Source: UBA6522 sp965262365 (GTDB taxonomy: Bacteria; Pseudomonadota; Gammaproteobacteria; Steroidobacterales; Rariloculaceae). Taken from it: a stretch of DNA of 64,000 bases. Each line of letters opens with the position of its first letter. Position 1 is the stretch's first letter. The position numbers and the translations under genes were made by a program. Positions 8,728 to 16,000 of this stretch are shown piece by piece. The notes under the pieces are model-generated. The model was not told the origin of the DNA and did no database searches. It was given only the letters and a program-made list of their open reading frames with translations. The DNA lies in NCBI GenBank assembly GCA_965262365.1, contig OZ253541.1, forward strand, positions 3,658,001 to 3,722,000, written 5' to 3'.

Positions 8728-9149
8728 GGACGTACCGTCATCGTGTTTCTGAGTTGGAAGCCAGCGCTCGGGGCCGTCCAACTCGTGACTATCCCTAGAA
8801 CGCGAAGATGGGACAGGCTCTCGTGCAGATTGGCATATCCACTGAAACTGTCGCTGTCGGCTTGTAACGGCTGGGGAAAAACCGCCTCGGCAGTAGTTAG
8901 GCCACGGAAACGTAGATTTCTACTCTGCCCTTCGCCACACCCTTCATCCGGGTAGCGCAAGCAGTCGAAGGCCGGCCAAGATTTCGGACGTGTCAGCAAG
9001 GATCCGCAGCACGAGTCCCTGCCGTACAGGCGGTAACACGAGCTCAATCGGGTGGCAATGCACCAATCGACCAACTCTGAGGTCTTATAACGCTTGCCTA
9101 TCCATGTGATCGTTTCGCTACGCCACTCGGTGTCCACGATGTCGGTCAC
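8724..9149 (-). CDS. Unrecognised ORF in the restriction operon
   Basis: A 141-residue frame starting with GTG that overlaps the chimera's stop by four bases (GTGA) and ending with a four-base overlap into the GHKL ATPase start (ATGA). These overlaps on both sides argue for a translated gene. The sequence matches no family I know. The first ~35 residues look protein-like (WRSETITWIGKRYKTSELV), while the rest is rich in Ser, Cys and Gly with no clear hydrophobic core. It could be a decayed gene kept open by coupling, or a small operon-specific factor. Confidence 0.45.
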   Translation of the reverse strand: MTDIVDTEWRSETITWIGKRYKTSELVDWCIATRLSSCYRLYGRDSCCGSLLTRPKSWPAFDCLRYPDEGCGEGQSRNLRFRGLTTAEAVFPQPLQADSDSFSGYANLHESLSHLRVLGIVTSWTAPSAGFQLRNTMTVRP

Positions 9150-10102
9150 GGTTCTGTTCCCAGCAAGCGGAACATGATGGACTCGGAAAGCGTAGCGGTA
9201 AAGGGATCAAATGCAGCGAGATTACCAATATTTCGCGCAGCTTCAGCGATCCTCGCGAACGATCGTTGCTCGTCAAGCGGCGGGACAGGCAACGGGAGAG
9301 CCCTTAGCTCTTTCGCGTTGATGTTGACCTGTCCAATGGCACCCCTCGCCATGGCGAAGAGTTGACCCTTCACGGGTGTCGAGTTCAAGAAAGCCAAAAC
9401 AAAGGTCGGACACCCGCGCAATTCGTCAAGGCGTAAGCGTATCAAGTACGATGCAGCAACAGCCGGAAAACGAGCGTCCCACAATCCCGTCTTGCCTACA
9501 AGGTCCTTGCTATTTGTTCGGTTGAACATGATATCGCCGGGACGAAGCCCGTACTTCCGAATGTCGGTGTTCGGAAGCACGACATGTTTTAGGTCGGCGC
9601 AATCGAGGTCGCCATCGTATGTGACGTTGCCCATTCGCAATACAGGTATGCCATCTCCTTGGTCGTTGGCCCTTTTGCTCGTCCCGTACTGCGTCAAAAG
9701 GCAGAAATCCCCCAATGGCTTGATCTCCCACCCCATCGGGTTCTCCACCGGGTCCCCGAACATCCTGACAAACAGCGCCGGAATGAATTCCCGCAACCGC
9801 TTCTGCGCCCGCCTCCGTAGCCGCTCAATCCTCGCCGCCCGGTTCAGAATGCCGACGATTCGCCGCTGCTCGGCGTAGTGGCAGCCCTGATCCCGCGCCG
9901 CGATGGGGTCGGTGGTCGCCCGCTTGGCCTCCAACGCTGCCATCGGTCGGCCCTGCCGGTCGCAGAGCACGTAATCGGCCTGCGTGCCGTCCGGCAGCGC
10001 GTGCTCGAACAGCACGCTCGATCCATCGGTCAGGTTCCAGCCCGCGTCTTTGAGCAGCGCATCGATCTTGACGCGCGCGAAGGCTTCGGTCGTGTCGCTC
10101 AT
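9146..10102 (-). CDS. HsdR N-terminal nuclease / HsdS C-terminal half chimera
   Basis: A 318-residue protein made of two type I restriction pieces. Residues 1-79 read like the start of an HsdR subunit, including the PD-(D/E)xK elements ADYVLCDRQG (D43) and AALEAKRA (E58, K60). From about residue 80 it becomes HsdS: RRIVGILNRAARIERL is the central spacer, MFGDPVENPMGW opens the second target-recognition domain, and LPLPVPPLDEQRSF is the distal conserved repeat. The switch falls at YAEQ (9866-9877), a tetrapeptide resembling ones found in both parents. No hsdM, HsdR motor or first recognition domain is present. The ATG overlaps the PIN gene's stop. It may be a deletion relic or a nuclease joined to a DNA-reading domain. 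Confidence 0.75.
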   Translation of the reverse strand: MSDTTEAFARVKIDALLKDAGWNLTDGSSVLFEHALPDGTQADYVLCDRQGRPMAALEAKRATTDPIAARDQGCHYAEQRRIVGILNRAARIERLRRRAQKRLREFIPALFVRMFGDPVENPMGWEIKPLGDFCLLTQYGTSKRANDQGDGIPVLRMGNVTYDGDLDCADLKHVVLPNTDIRKYGLRPGDIMFNRTNSKDLVGKTGLWDARFPAVAASYLIRLRLDELRGCPTFVLAFLNSTPVKGQLFAMARGAIGQVNINAKELRALPLPVPPLDEQRSFARIAEAARNIGNLAAFDPFTATLSESIMFRLLGTEP

Positions 10103-10524
10103 CCCCTCGTCCAGGGATCGACGAGTTGGATACCGACGCCCTCGAAGTCGCGGATGTTGCGCGTGGCCACCGCCATCCCGCGCGAGCGGGCGATCGCGGC
10201 GATCTGGCAGTCGTTCGGCGCGATGGTGCGACCTGCGGATCGGCGAGCAGCGGCGATGTCCGCATAGGCGCGGGCCGCCGCGCGGTCGAAGGGAAGGATT
10301 CGGTTGTCGAATGCGTCGCGCAGCAACCGCTCGATGTCGGCCTCCAGCGCTTCCCGCCGCCGTCCCGCTGGCATGATGGCGGCGCCGTAGCGCATTTTCG
10401 CTTCGCCGACGGTCGAGAAAAACAAGTCTTCCAAGGCGTGTCCGGCGGCCCACGCTCTCACTGCAGGATTCGGCGACTTGCGGATGAGTTCGGATACGAC
10501 GTTCGTGTAGAGCACCACGGACAT
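10099..10524 (-). CDS. FitB/VapC-type PIN toxin with altered active site
   Basis: A 141-residue PIN-domain protein of the FitB group. The N terminus reads MSVVLYTNVVSELIRKS; the family motif is LDTNVVSE, so the first catalytic Asp is Tyr6 (codon TAC at 10509-10507, minus strand). The remaining acidic residues are in place: E41 in TVGEAKMRYG, D105 in APNDCQIAA and D126 in TRNIRDFEG. Active PIN toxins need the first Asp to bind metal and cut RNA, so this copy is probably catalytically dead or weak. It follows its antitoxin by 10 bases, and its stop overlaps the start of the HsdR/HsdS chimera. Confidence 0.87.
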   Translation of the reverse strand: MSVVLYTNVVSELIRKSPNPAVRAWAAGHALEDLFFSTVGEAKMRYGAAIMPAGRRREALEADIERLLRDAFDNRILPFDRAAARAYADIAAARRSAGRTIAPNDCQIAAIARSRGMAVATRNIRDFEGVGIQLVDPWTRG

Positions 10525-10534
10525 GGCCGCAGGC

Positions 10535-10777
10535 TCAATCGAAGCTGGGAGGTTCGCGCCCCGGACCGCGCGGCAGCAACTCCAGGTCCACGCCGTTTTC
10601 CGGCCCGAAAATCGAGCGGGTGATCTCCACGAGGTTCCGGGAACTCGGCTTGCGGCCGACTGCCTCTCGGAGGATCAGCCTGACTTCCTCTTCCATGGAG
10701 CGGTGGTGCTCGGCGGCCCGCAAGCGCAGGCGCGTCTTTACCTCATCGTCGAGATTACGAATCGTGATGCTGGCCAT
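10535..10777 (-). CDS. FitA-type ribbon-helix-helix antitoxin
   Basis: An 80-residue antitoxin. MASITIRNLDDEVKTRLRLR is the beta strand and first helix of a ribbon-helix-helix DNA-binding fold, and HHRSMEEEVRLILREAV is the second helix. The C-terminal tail, with FGPENGVDLELLP, would block the cognate PIN toxin. FitA-like proteins repress their own operon by binding inverted repeats at the promoter. A good ribosome site (GGAAGGAG) lies just upstream of the ATG. It leads the six-gene minus-strand operon. The tail resembles that of the second antitoxin at 11093-11350 (FGPEHGVELLLP). Confidence 0.87.
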   Translation of the reverse strand: MASITIRNLDDEVKTRLRLRAAEHHRSMEEEVRLILREAVGRKPSSRNLVEITRSIFGPENGVDLELLPRGPGREPPSFD

Positions 10778-10809
10778 GGCTGCTCCTTCCGGTGGATGCA
10801 GAGGGCCAA

Positions 10810-10837
10810 ATTATGCCACGATTGCGATGCAAGCAAC
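10810..10837 (-). promoter_or_regulatory. Candidate promoter and operator of the fitAB/restriction operon
   Basis: Read on the minus strand, a CATAAT-like -10 (10810-10815) follows a TTGCTT-like -35 (10831-10836); the 15-base spacer is short. The short palindrome TTGC-GAT-GCAA (10822-10832) lies in the spacer, where a FitA dimer could act as autorepressor. Assigned by eye. Confidence 0.35.
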
Positions 10838-10845
10838 GTGCAGCC

Positions 10846-10965
10846 GTGACCGTTTCAGAACGACTCGTCGACAATGCGCAATCCTTGGCGGACCTGCTCA
10901 GGGGGAAATCGTCCGGCCGGATAGTCGGAGGCTGGCGACGGGATCAGTTAAAGGGCCTCGTGTAG
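10846..10965 (+). pseudogene. Internally deleted second copy of rnd (39-codon remnant)
   Basis: A GTG-to-TAG frame of 39 residues. Its first 51 bases match the start of rnd at 42 of 51 positions (VTVSERLVDNAQSL against MTDSERLVDTPQGL). Its last 75 bases match the 3' end of rnd (4772-4846) at 56 of 75 positions (DLLRG, SGRI, GWR, then LKGLV and stop). Counts were made by hand. The exonuclease and most HRDC sequence is missing, with the join at a shared CCTG. It is in the same orientation as intact rnd and has no plausible activity. The divergence shows it is not a recent duplicate. Confidence 0.85.
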
Positions 10966-11092
10966 CGGCTGTACTTGCCGCTTACCTCGGGTGCCTGAGA
11001 AGTGCCAGTGAAGAATCTGGCCGTATTGATAGCAAATCCTGCTAGCGTCACGCTCGCCATACAATCACTATCGCTGCAACGGGGTTGGCCTG

Positions 11093-11350
11093 ATGGGTTC
11101 CACCATTACCGTGCGAGATATCGACCCGAAAGACAGGGCATGGGTGCAACGCGAAGCGCGTCGTGTCGGCATTTCGATGGAAGAATTCGTCCGTCGAATC
11201 ATCCACGAAAAACGCGCAAGGGCCGAGCGTCGTACGAAATCATCCGATGCGTTCAGGCACTATTTCGGGCCGGAGCATGGAGTGGAGCTTTTGCTGCCCG
11301 GACGCTACGGTTATCGCCCTGTCGAGTTCAAACATGAGAAAGAGGCGTGA
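11093..11350 (+). CDS. FitA-type ribbon-helix-helix antitoxin (second module)
   Basis: An 85-residue antitoxin. GSTITVRDIDPKDRAWVQRE forms the DNA-binding strand and first helix, and GISMEEFVRRIIHEKRA the second helix. The C-terminal segment FRHYFGPEHGVELLLPGRY is the toxin-binding tail and resembles the tail of the antitoxin at 10535-10777. It should neutralise the PIN toxin encoded next, whose start overlaps this stop, and probably represses its own promoter. The two antitoxin genes are divergent, with the rnd remnant between them. Confidence 0.88.
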   Translation: MGSTITVRDIDPKDRAWVQREARRVGISMEEFVRRIIHEKRARAERRTKSSDAFRHYFGPEHGVELLLPGRYGYRPVEFKHEKEA

Positions 11351-11814
11351 CTGCTCCTGTCGCCTGGATTCTTGACACAAACGTCGTGTCGGAAATGATG
11401 CGGCCCTACCCCGAACCCCGAGTCGCGTATTTTCTGGATGCAATTGCGATAGAGGGAATCGGCATTGCAACCATCACGATTTGGGAAGTCCTCAACGGAA
11501 TCGGACGACTGAACCCGGGGCCGCGCCGAGAGGAGTTGGCCACGCGGTTTCAGAACATCCTCAATGACGCATTTGAGGACCGTGTACTTGACTGTACGGC
11601 TTCCGATGCATTGGCGTGCGCCGTCGTCATGGAAATAAAGCGACGATTGGGAGATTATCTCGACCACCACCTGCCGGACGGTATGCTCGCCGGCACGGCG
11701 CGCAGCCGCAAATTGACAATTGTGACGAGAAACGAGAAGAGGTTTCGCAATACCAGCGTCAAGGCAATCAACCCCTGGACCGCTGCGGCGCCAGGAATAG
11801 CCGTACGGGCGTAA
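11347..11814 (+). CDS. FitB/VapC-type PIN-domain toxin (second module)
   Basis: A 155-residue PIN ribonuclease. WILDTNVVSEMMRP carries the first catalytic Asp (D10), TITIWEVLNGIG supplies E47, LPDGMLAGTA gives D111, and IVTRNEKRF is the fourth motif, with Asn/Glu where many relatives have Asp. It should be a metal-dependent RNA-cutting toxin held inactive by the antitoxin just upstream. The start is GTG, overlapping the antitoxin stop (GTGA), so the pair is translationally coupled. Unlike the PIN gene at 10099-10524, its first catalytic residue is intact. Confidence 0.88.
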   Translation: MTAPVAWILDTNVVSEMMRPYPEPRVAYFLDAIAIEGIGIATITIWEVLNGIGRLNPGPRREELATRFQNILNDAFEDRVLDCTASDALACAVVMEIKRRLGDYLDHHLPDGMLAGTARSRKLTIVTRNEKRFRNTSVKAINPWTAAAPGIAVRA

Positions 11815-11832
11815 TATCTTGAGGCCATTGGA

Positions 11833-11863
11833 GAAGCGGGCGCTAAGAGTGAGCGCCCGCTTC
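11833..11863. terminator. Perfect 12-bp hairpin between convergent genes
   Basis: GAAGCGGGCGCT (11833-11844) pairs perfectly with AGCGCCCGCTTC (11852-11863) across a 7-base loop. It lies between the PIN toxin and the last gene of the adk operon and overlaps the final codons of that gene. It is well placed as a bidirectional terminator, although neither side has a long T-run. Confidence 0.6.
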
Positions 11864-12292
11864 CGCGCGCTCCTGCAGCGCCAGCGCCATCGTATTGAAG
11901 CCGCGGCGGATCAGCCCACCGAACAGCAGCACGACCAGCGGTGTGAGGACGCCGGTAAACGCATCCGTCGTCGTGTAGCGGCAGCGCGTCTCGCCGAGGG
12001 CTTCGAGATGCTGTTCACGGCGGGTCACCAGTAGCCAGCGAGCGCCCATGATCATGCCCCAGGCCAGGAGGCTCGGCGGGTCGACGGTCTGGATCTGTTC
12101 CGGCTGCTTGAGCTTGAACAGCCCGAGAGTAACGTACAGATCAACCGGCGAGCCGACCTCGAGACTCGTGTCCACTCGGGTAGTGAAGGGATTCCATTCG
12201 CCGTATCGCTCCACGTCCATCAGGATTTCCCACACCCGTTGGGCCGGAGCCTCAATTTCTACCGAAACCGAACTCACCGTGTGCCGAAACAT
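11843..12292 (-). CDS. SRPBCC-family (START/Bet v1-like) protein
   Basis: A 149-residue protein with the typical SRPBCC opening VSVEIEAPAQRVWEILMDVERYG and NPFT, followed by a strand-rich middle and a long C-terminal helix (LIRRGFNTMALALQERAEA). The fold makes a deep hydrophobic pocket used for lipids, polyketides or steroids. No catalytic residues can be assigned. It is the last gene of the adk/SDR/sterol-reductase operon, which makes a role in handling the same hydrophobic substrate plausible but unproven. Its end overlaps the hairpin at 11833-11863. Confidence 0.75.
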   Translation of the reverse strand: MFRHTVSSVSVEIEAPAQRVWEILMDVERYGEWNPFTTRVDTSLEVGSPVDLYVTLGLFKLKQPEQIQTVDPPSLLAWGMIMGARWLLVTRREQHLEALGETRCRYTTTDAFTGVLTPLVVLLFGGLIRRGFNTMALALQERAEAGAHS

Positions 12293-12349
12293 GGCTACCC
12301 TTCCTACCTCATCCCAGTTGAATCGTTCGTCCTTCCGGGCACCCTTTGG

Positions 12350-13396
12350 TCACTTCACCATCCCGGCACCGGACGCCTTGCCGCTTTCAGCGTGACGTGC
12401 TGGCGAGTGTTTCTCAAGCAGCGCCTTGCTCACCCGCCACAGCCGCGCGCCGGCCGCTTCGTCCCTGGCCAGGGGGGAAGCCGGTTTCTCGCGCATCAGG
12501 TGAAGATAGACGCCGGTGCGCCGGCCCATTTCCTCAGCGCAGCACAGGCAAATCACGGGCTTTGCCGCTTTCTCGGGTGACGCGAATAGCAATTTCATCA
12601 CCGGAACAAGCAGCGGCTTCAGGATTGCCGGCGCTTCCCGGGCGATGTTGGAGTTGACTGGCCCCGGGCAGAGGGAATTCACGGCAACTCGAATCTCGCC
12701 GTCCGGGTTCAGCCGGCGCGACAGTTCATGTGCGTAGGTGCACAGGCGCAACTTGCTCGCAGCGTAGTACTTGAGGCCGTCCTTCAGGCCATAGTCGGTA
12801 AAGGCGCCGAAATCCTCGAAGTCGATGGGGTCCGCGGAGCGGTGAGCTTCGGAGGCGACGACTACGATACGGGGCCTTTCATTTTGGCGCATCGACGGTT
12901 GAATCAAACCATCGAGCAGTAGCCGGTCAATCAGGACCCGGTTGGCCAGAAAGTGCACCGCGAACATCAACTCGTAACCCTGGGGCGACCTGCGGGCGCT
13001 ACGGGGCATCAGGCCGGCATTGAGCACGGTGATATCCAGCCGTTGACCCCTGCCCTTGAGCGCGTCGCAAAGCCTGTTTACCGATTCCAGGTCGGCGAGA
13101 TCGACCTCGAGCATATCAACCATGTCGCTGCCGGTTACGCGCCTGACCTCCTCGCCGGCTTCAGGATGCCCGCTCCGGCAAGCCATGAGGACGTGGCCTC
13201 CGCGCTTCGCCAGGTCGATCGCCACCGCCTTCCCCAGTCCACTGTTGGACCCTGTGACCAGGCAGACCTTGCCGTCGATGCGGACACTCTCCGGCACGGG
13301 ACTGATCGTTTCCCGTTGCGACAGACGATCGATGACCGCCGCGGATACCGCGTTGGTAATCCTGTTGTAGTCCTTGGCTCGGTTTCCGGTCCCCAT
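12350..13396 (-). CDS. Short-chain dehydrogenase/reductase (retinol-dehydrogenase-like)
   Basis: A 348-residue SDR with an N-terminal extension of ~40 residues. VCLVTGSNSGLGKAVAID is the TGxxxGxG cofactor loop, the NAG motif is in VLNAGLMPRS, and the active site includes VVVASEAHRS (Ser) and YYAASKLRLCTYAHEL (YxxxK). CRSG after the second strand suggests NADP(H). Relatives oxidise or reduce alcohols of retinoids, sterols or chlorophyllide; the substrate here is unknown. It lies in the adk-led operon, 37 bases after the sulfotransferase gene. Confidence 0.85.
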   Translation of the reverse strand: MGTGNRAKDYNRITNAVSAAVIDRLSQRETISPVPESVRIDGKVCLVTGSNSGLGKAVAIDLAKRGGHVLMACRSGHPEAGEEVRRVTGSDMVDMLEVDLADLESVNRLCDALKGRGQRLDITVLNAGLMPRSARRSPQGYELMFAVHFLANRVLIDRLLLDGLIQPSMRQNERPRIVVVASEAHRSADPIDFEDFGAFTDYGLKDGLKYYAASKLRLCTYAHELSRRLNPDGEIRVAVNSLCPGPVNSNIAREAPAILKPLLVPVMKLLFASPEKAAKPVICLCCAEEMGRRTGVYLHLMREKPASPLARDEAAGARLWRVSKALLEKHSPARHAESGKASGAGMVK

Positions 13397-13433
13397 GCCT
13401 CTCCAATTTCACTCCTGCGTGCCTGGCAGGCTC

Positions 13434-14780
13434 CTATCGTATGCCCGCAATGTCGGCGTCTTCATCAGGAATCTGAAATGCGCGCCTGTAGAAGTCGAAT
13501 TGCTCGTCGACCTGGTCGGCGTCCAGACCAAATCCGCTCAAGGAGTAAACGTGCTTGCCGTGGCGATCCTTGACGTTTCCTGTTAAAGCGGTAGTCACCG
13601 CCTTCTCGGTTTGCTCGGAGAATTCGATTCCGGCGTGCCGGTAAATCTTTCGCACCTCGTCAATCGGAGATGCCACAAGATCGTAGTACGACACGTCGAC
13701 GAAGGCATCACCGTGCGCGGAGTTTCGAACGTCGATGGATCGCTCCAGCATCCGGCGCATCTTGCGTACCCAGTGCCCGGCGATCTCACTGGCATCCACA
13801 TGGTCGCTGAAAATGCCTCGGCCGTGCGCCACCATGCTGCAGAACGACGCCACCGCCTTCCCGGGATCGCGGTGAGTCTGAGCGACGATGGCATCCGGCA
13901 GCACACTCAGCGCCACGTCGAGGTGCTCCATATGGTTGGGCGTCTTGAGCACCCAGTTCTTCCCGGGACGCTGCCAATGCAGCAACTTGAGCATTGTGAG
14001 CAGGTATTCGTAGCTCCTGGTGTGATCCTGACGCTCAAGCCACTCCGCGTAGCGTGGCACGTGCATCATCGCTTCCGGCGATTGGCTCATGAACGAAAGG
14101 TCGAGCAGGAGAACGTCCTCCTCCGGGGCATCGAAACGGATGGGATGAACGGCGGCAAAGTCCGGCGCCAGAAAACCCATCATCTTCTGCGCGAGCTTTG
14201 CCAGCCTGATGCGGCGCCGGGGATCGCCGTGCGACTCTCCCCGGGACGGCAGCGGATTCAACGCTTCCCAGGCACTGAGTTCTCGAAAATCCGGATCCGC
14301 GGCGATCAGTCGGTGCAGGGTGGTCGTCGCGGTGCGCTGCAGGCCGGCAATCAGGATGATCCTGCCGAGATCCAGGTCGAGGACTTCAGGGTGTTTCCCG
14401 ATGAGATACTCCGCGCGAAGCCGGGTCGAAAGGGCCGATACGATCCTTGACCTCTGCAAGGCGTATCCCACGGACGTGAGCCGCGCTTCTTCGTTGATGG
14501 ATTTCACCAGGACCTGCAAGGGTTCCAGGAACCATTCGTCGCCGAAATCGGTCAGCCCGGTCTTGCTTCTCGCCGAGGCGATCATTCTGTCGACACTCAG
14601 GGCGCCGCCAGGACCGAACTTGCCGGCAAGGCGGCCCGCCCGATTGAGGATCGCTACGGGCAAGGGACGATAAGGGTTCTGGTAGTCGGTCGAGGTCTTC
14701 AGCAATCTCGCTTTCTGCACTGCCTCGGGTTTGTCAGTGATCGAGGGATCCGCGGTACTCTTGGGTTTCGGGGTGCCCAT
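13434..14780 (-). CDS. Sulfotransferase-family protein
   Basis: A protein of about 448 residues of the bacterial sulfotransferase superfamily. IILIAGLQRTATTTLHRLI is the 5'-phosphosulfate (PAPS) loop, near residue 140. WVLKTPNHMEHLDVALSVLP and IVAQTHRDPGKAVASFCSMV form the 3'-phosphate-binding segment. Members move sulfate from PAPS to hydroxyl groups of lipids, sterols or sugars. The position between a DUF1214 gene and an SDR suggests a hydroxylated lipid or steroid-like acceptor. A TTG at 14789 overlaps the upstream stop and is an alternative start; I prefer the ATG at 14780. Confidence 0.82.
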   Translation of the reverse strand: MGTPKPKSTADPSITDKPEAVQKARLLKTSTDYQNPYRPLPVAILNRAGRLAGKFGPGGALSVDRMIASARSKTGLTDFGDEWFLEPLQVLVKSINEEARLTSVGYALQRSRIVSALSTRLRAEYLIGKHPEVLDLDLGRIILIAGLQRTATTTLHRLIAADPDFRELSAWEALNPLPSRGESHGDPRRRIRLAKLAQKMMGFLAPDFAAVHPIRFDAPEEDVLLLDLSFMSQSPEAMMHVPRYAEWLERQDHTRSYEYLLTMLKLLHWQRPGKNWVLKTPNHMEHLDVALSVLPDAIVAQTHRDPGKAVASFCSMVAHGRGIFSDHVDASEIAGHWVRKMRRMLERSIDVRNSAHGDAFVDVSYYDLVASPIDEVRKIYRHAGIEFSEQTEKAVTTALTGNVKDRHGKHVYSLSGFGLDADQVDEQFDFYRRAFQIPDEDADIAGIR

Positions 14781-14785
14781 GGGCT

Positions 14786-15991
14786 TCAAGGAGCCTGTGA
14801 AGTCCGAAGGGCCTCAAGCTCCGAAAACCTGACCACCCGCGTCTGCGGCTGGGGATGGTCCTTCGCCTTGATCCAGCGAAAACACATGGTGCCGGAGGTG
14901 TGTCCCGCCGTCTCGAGCCAGTTAGACAGCCTGGGATCCCTGTGGGCCACCACGAGGCGAATTGAGCCGTCTTCCTCGTATTGCGCCAATTTCTTGTTGG
15001 TGTGAATGGTGTGATAGCGGTAGTCCAGGGACTCCATCCAGTAGTTGTTCACCTGAAAGTTCCAGTGTTCGCACTCCGGCGGCATGACCTCGATCAGCAG
15101 CGCTTCGTCCTCAGACAGCGCCCAGTGGCTATGGTAGTAGACGATGTTCGGATCGCCGCCCGCGGCGAGGGACACCTCCGGATCGAACATGGGCAAGGTA
15201 TTGGTGTGCTTCCTGAAGCCTCGGGCCCAATTGGCGAACAGCATCGAGGCGCCGGCGACCAGGGTGCTGGCAGATTTCAGCCCCTCGTCGATCTGTTCGG
15301 GCGTGAGGGGCGCCGGGCGCCTCTCATCCTCCGCACAATTGATGCGCTCGATGTGCAGATCCGCCGGGTCTTCAGTCGCCCGGTCCAGGAATGTCTGACG
15401 CACGATCAGCGTGCGGGTTTCCGGCGTCATGGGCAGCCAGTTCCCGTCATGAGGCCGGCTGCTGACGGTGAGTTCAAAGTAGCCGTCCTCCCCGACCTCG
15501 ATCTGCTCGGCTTCGACATAACCGGTGGGAGGCATGCCGCCGCCCTGGCCATAGTGCCCGGCCTGGGTGCCGAAGCCCAGGTACTTCACGGTGTTGCGCC
15601 GGCCGGAAATTCGGTAGTTGTATTCCCCGTGGATGGCGGCGGTCTGATAGTAGTTGTCGGGATTGTCGGAGCCCAGCTTGACGGTTTCATGGGCTACTCG
15701 GTGAAGTACCGGCGCCCTGGGGTCGTAGTACTCGACGAAGGCCATCAGGCCGCCCCTGGCCAGGCGCGTCAGGTAGCGGTACCCCTCCGCCTGGCTGAAC
15801 GGGTCCCGGGGCGCGCCCGGATAGATCAGCGCCGCCCCCGCAGCCTTCAGAGTATCGCAGAATTCGTCCCAGGCCTGGCCGCTGACCACGCGCTGCTCCG
15901 CGACATCGGCCGTGGTCTTGCCCCGCAGCTTCAGCATCAACAGTGAGGCGCGTCTGAACAGCGCGAGCAGGCCGATAACCAGTTTTCTCAT
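14786..15991 (-). CDS. DUF1214-domain protein
   Basis: A 401-residue protein. The C-terminal third has features of DUF1214: YYHSHWALSEDEALLIEVMP, then FQVNNYWMESLDYR, and later SNWLETAGHTSGTMCFRW. DUF1214 is often paired with DUF1254 in secreted or periplasmic proteins of unknown activity. The N terminus (MRKLVIGLLALFRRASLLML) is hydrophobic, but cleavage is unclear. The gene lies 9 bases after the sterol-reductase-like gene and overlaps or abuts the sulfotransferase start. I assign no enzymatic function. Confidence 0.8.
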   Translation of the reverse strand: MRKLVIGLLALFRRASLLMLKLRGKTTADVAEQRVVSGQAWDEFCDTLKAAGAALIYPGAPRDPFSQAEGYRYLTRLARGGLMAFVEYYDPRAPVLHRVAHETVKLGSDNPDNYYQTAAIHGEYNYRISGRRNTVKYLGFGTQAGHYGQGGGMPPTGYVEAEQIEVGEDGYFELTVSSRPHDGNWLPMTPETRTLIVRQTFLDRATEDPADLHIERINCAEDERRPAPLTPEQIDEGLKSASTLVAGASMLFANWARGFRKHTNTLPMFDPEVSLAAGGDPNIVYYHSHWALSEDEALLIEVMPPECEHWNFQVNNYWMESLDYRYHTIHTNKKLAQYEEDGSIRLVVAHRDPRLSNWLETAGHTSGTMCFRWIKAKDHPQPQTRVVRFSELEALRTSQAP

Positions 15992-16000
15992 CGGGTCTCC

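Noticed and set aside
9146..10453. 435-residue reading of the HsdR/HsdS chimera
   Set aside because: The first 117 codons are Arg-rich shadow of the PIN toxin gene; the ATG at 10102 overlaps the PIN stop and begins the HsdR-like sequence.
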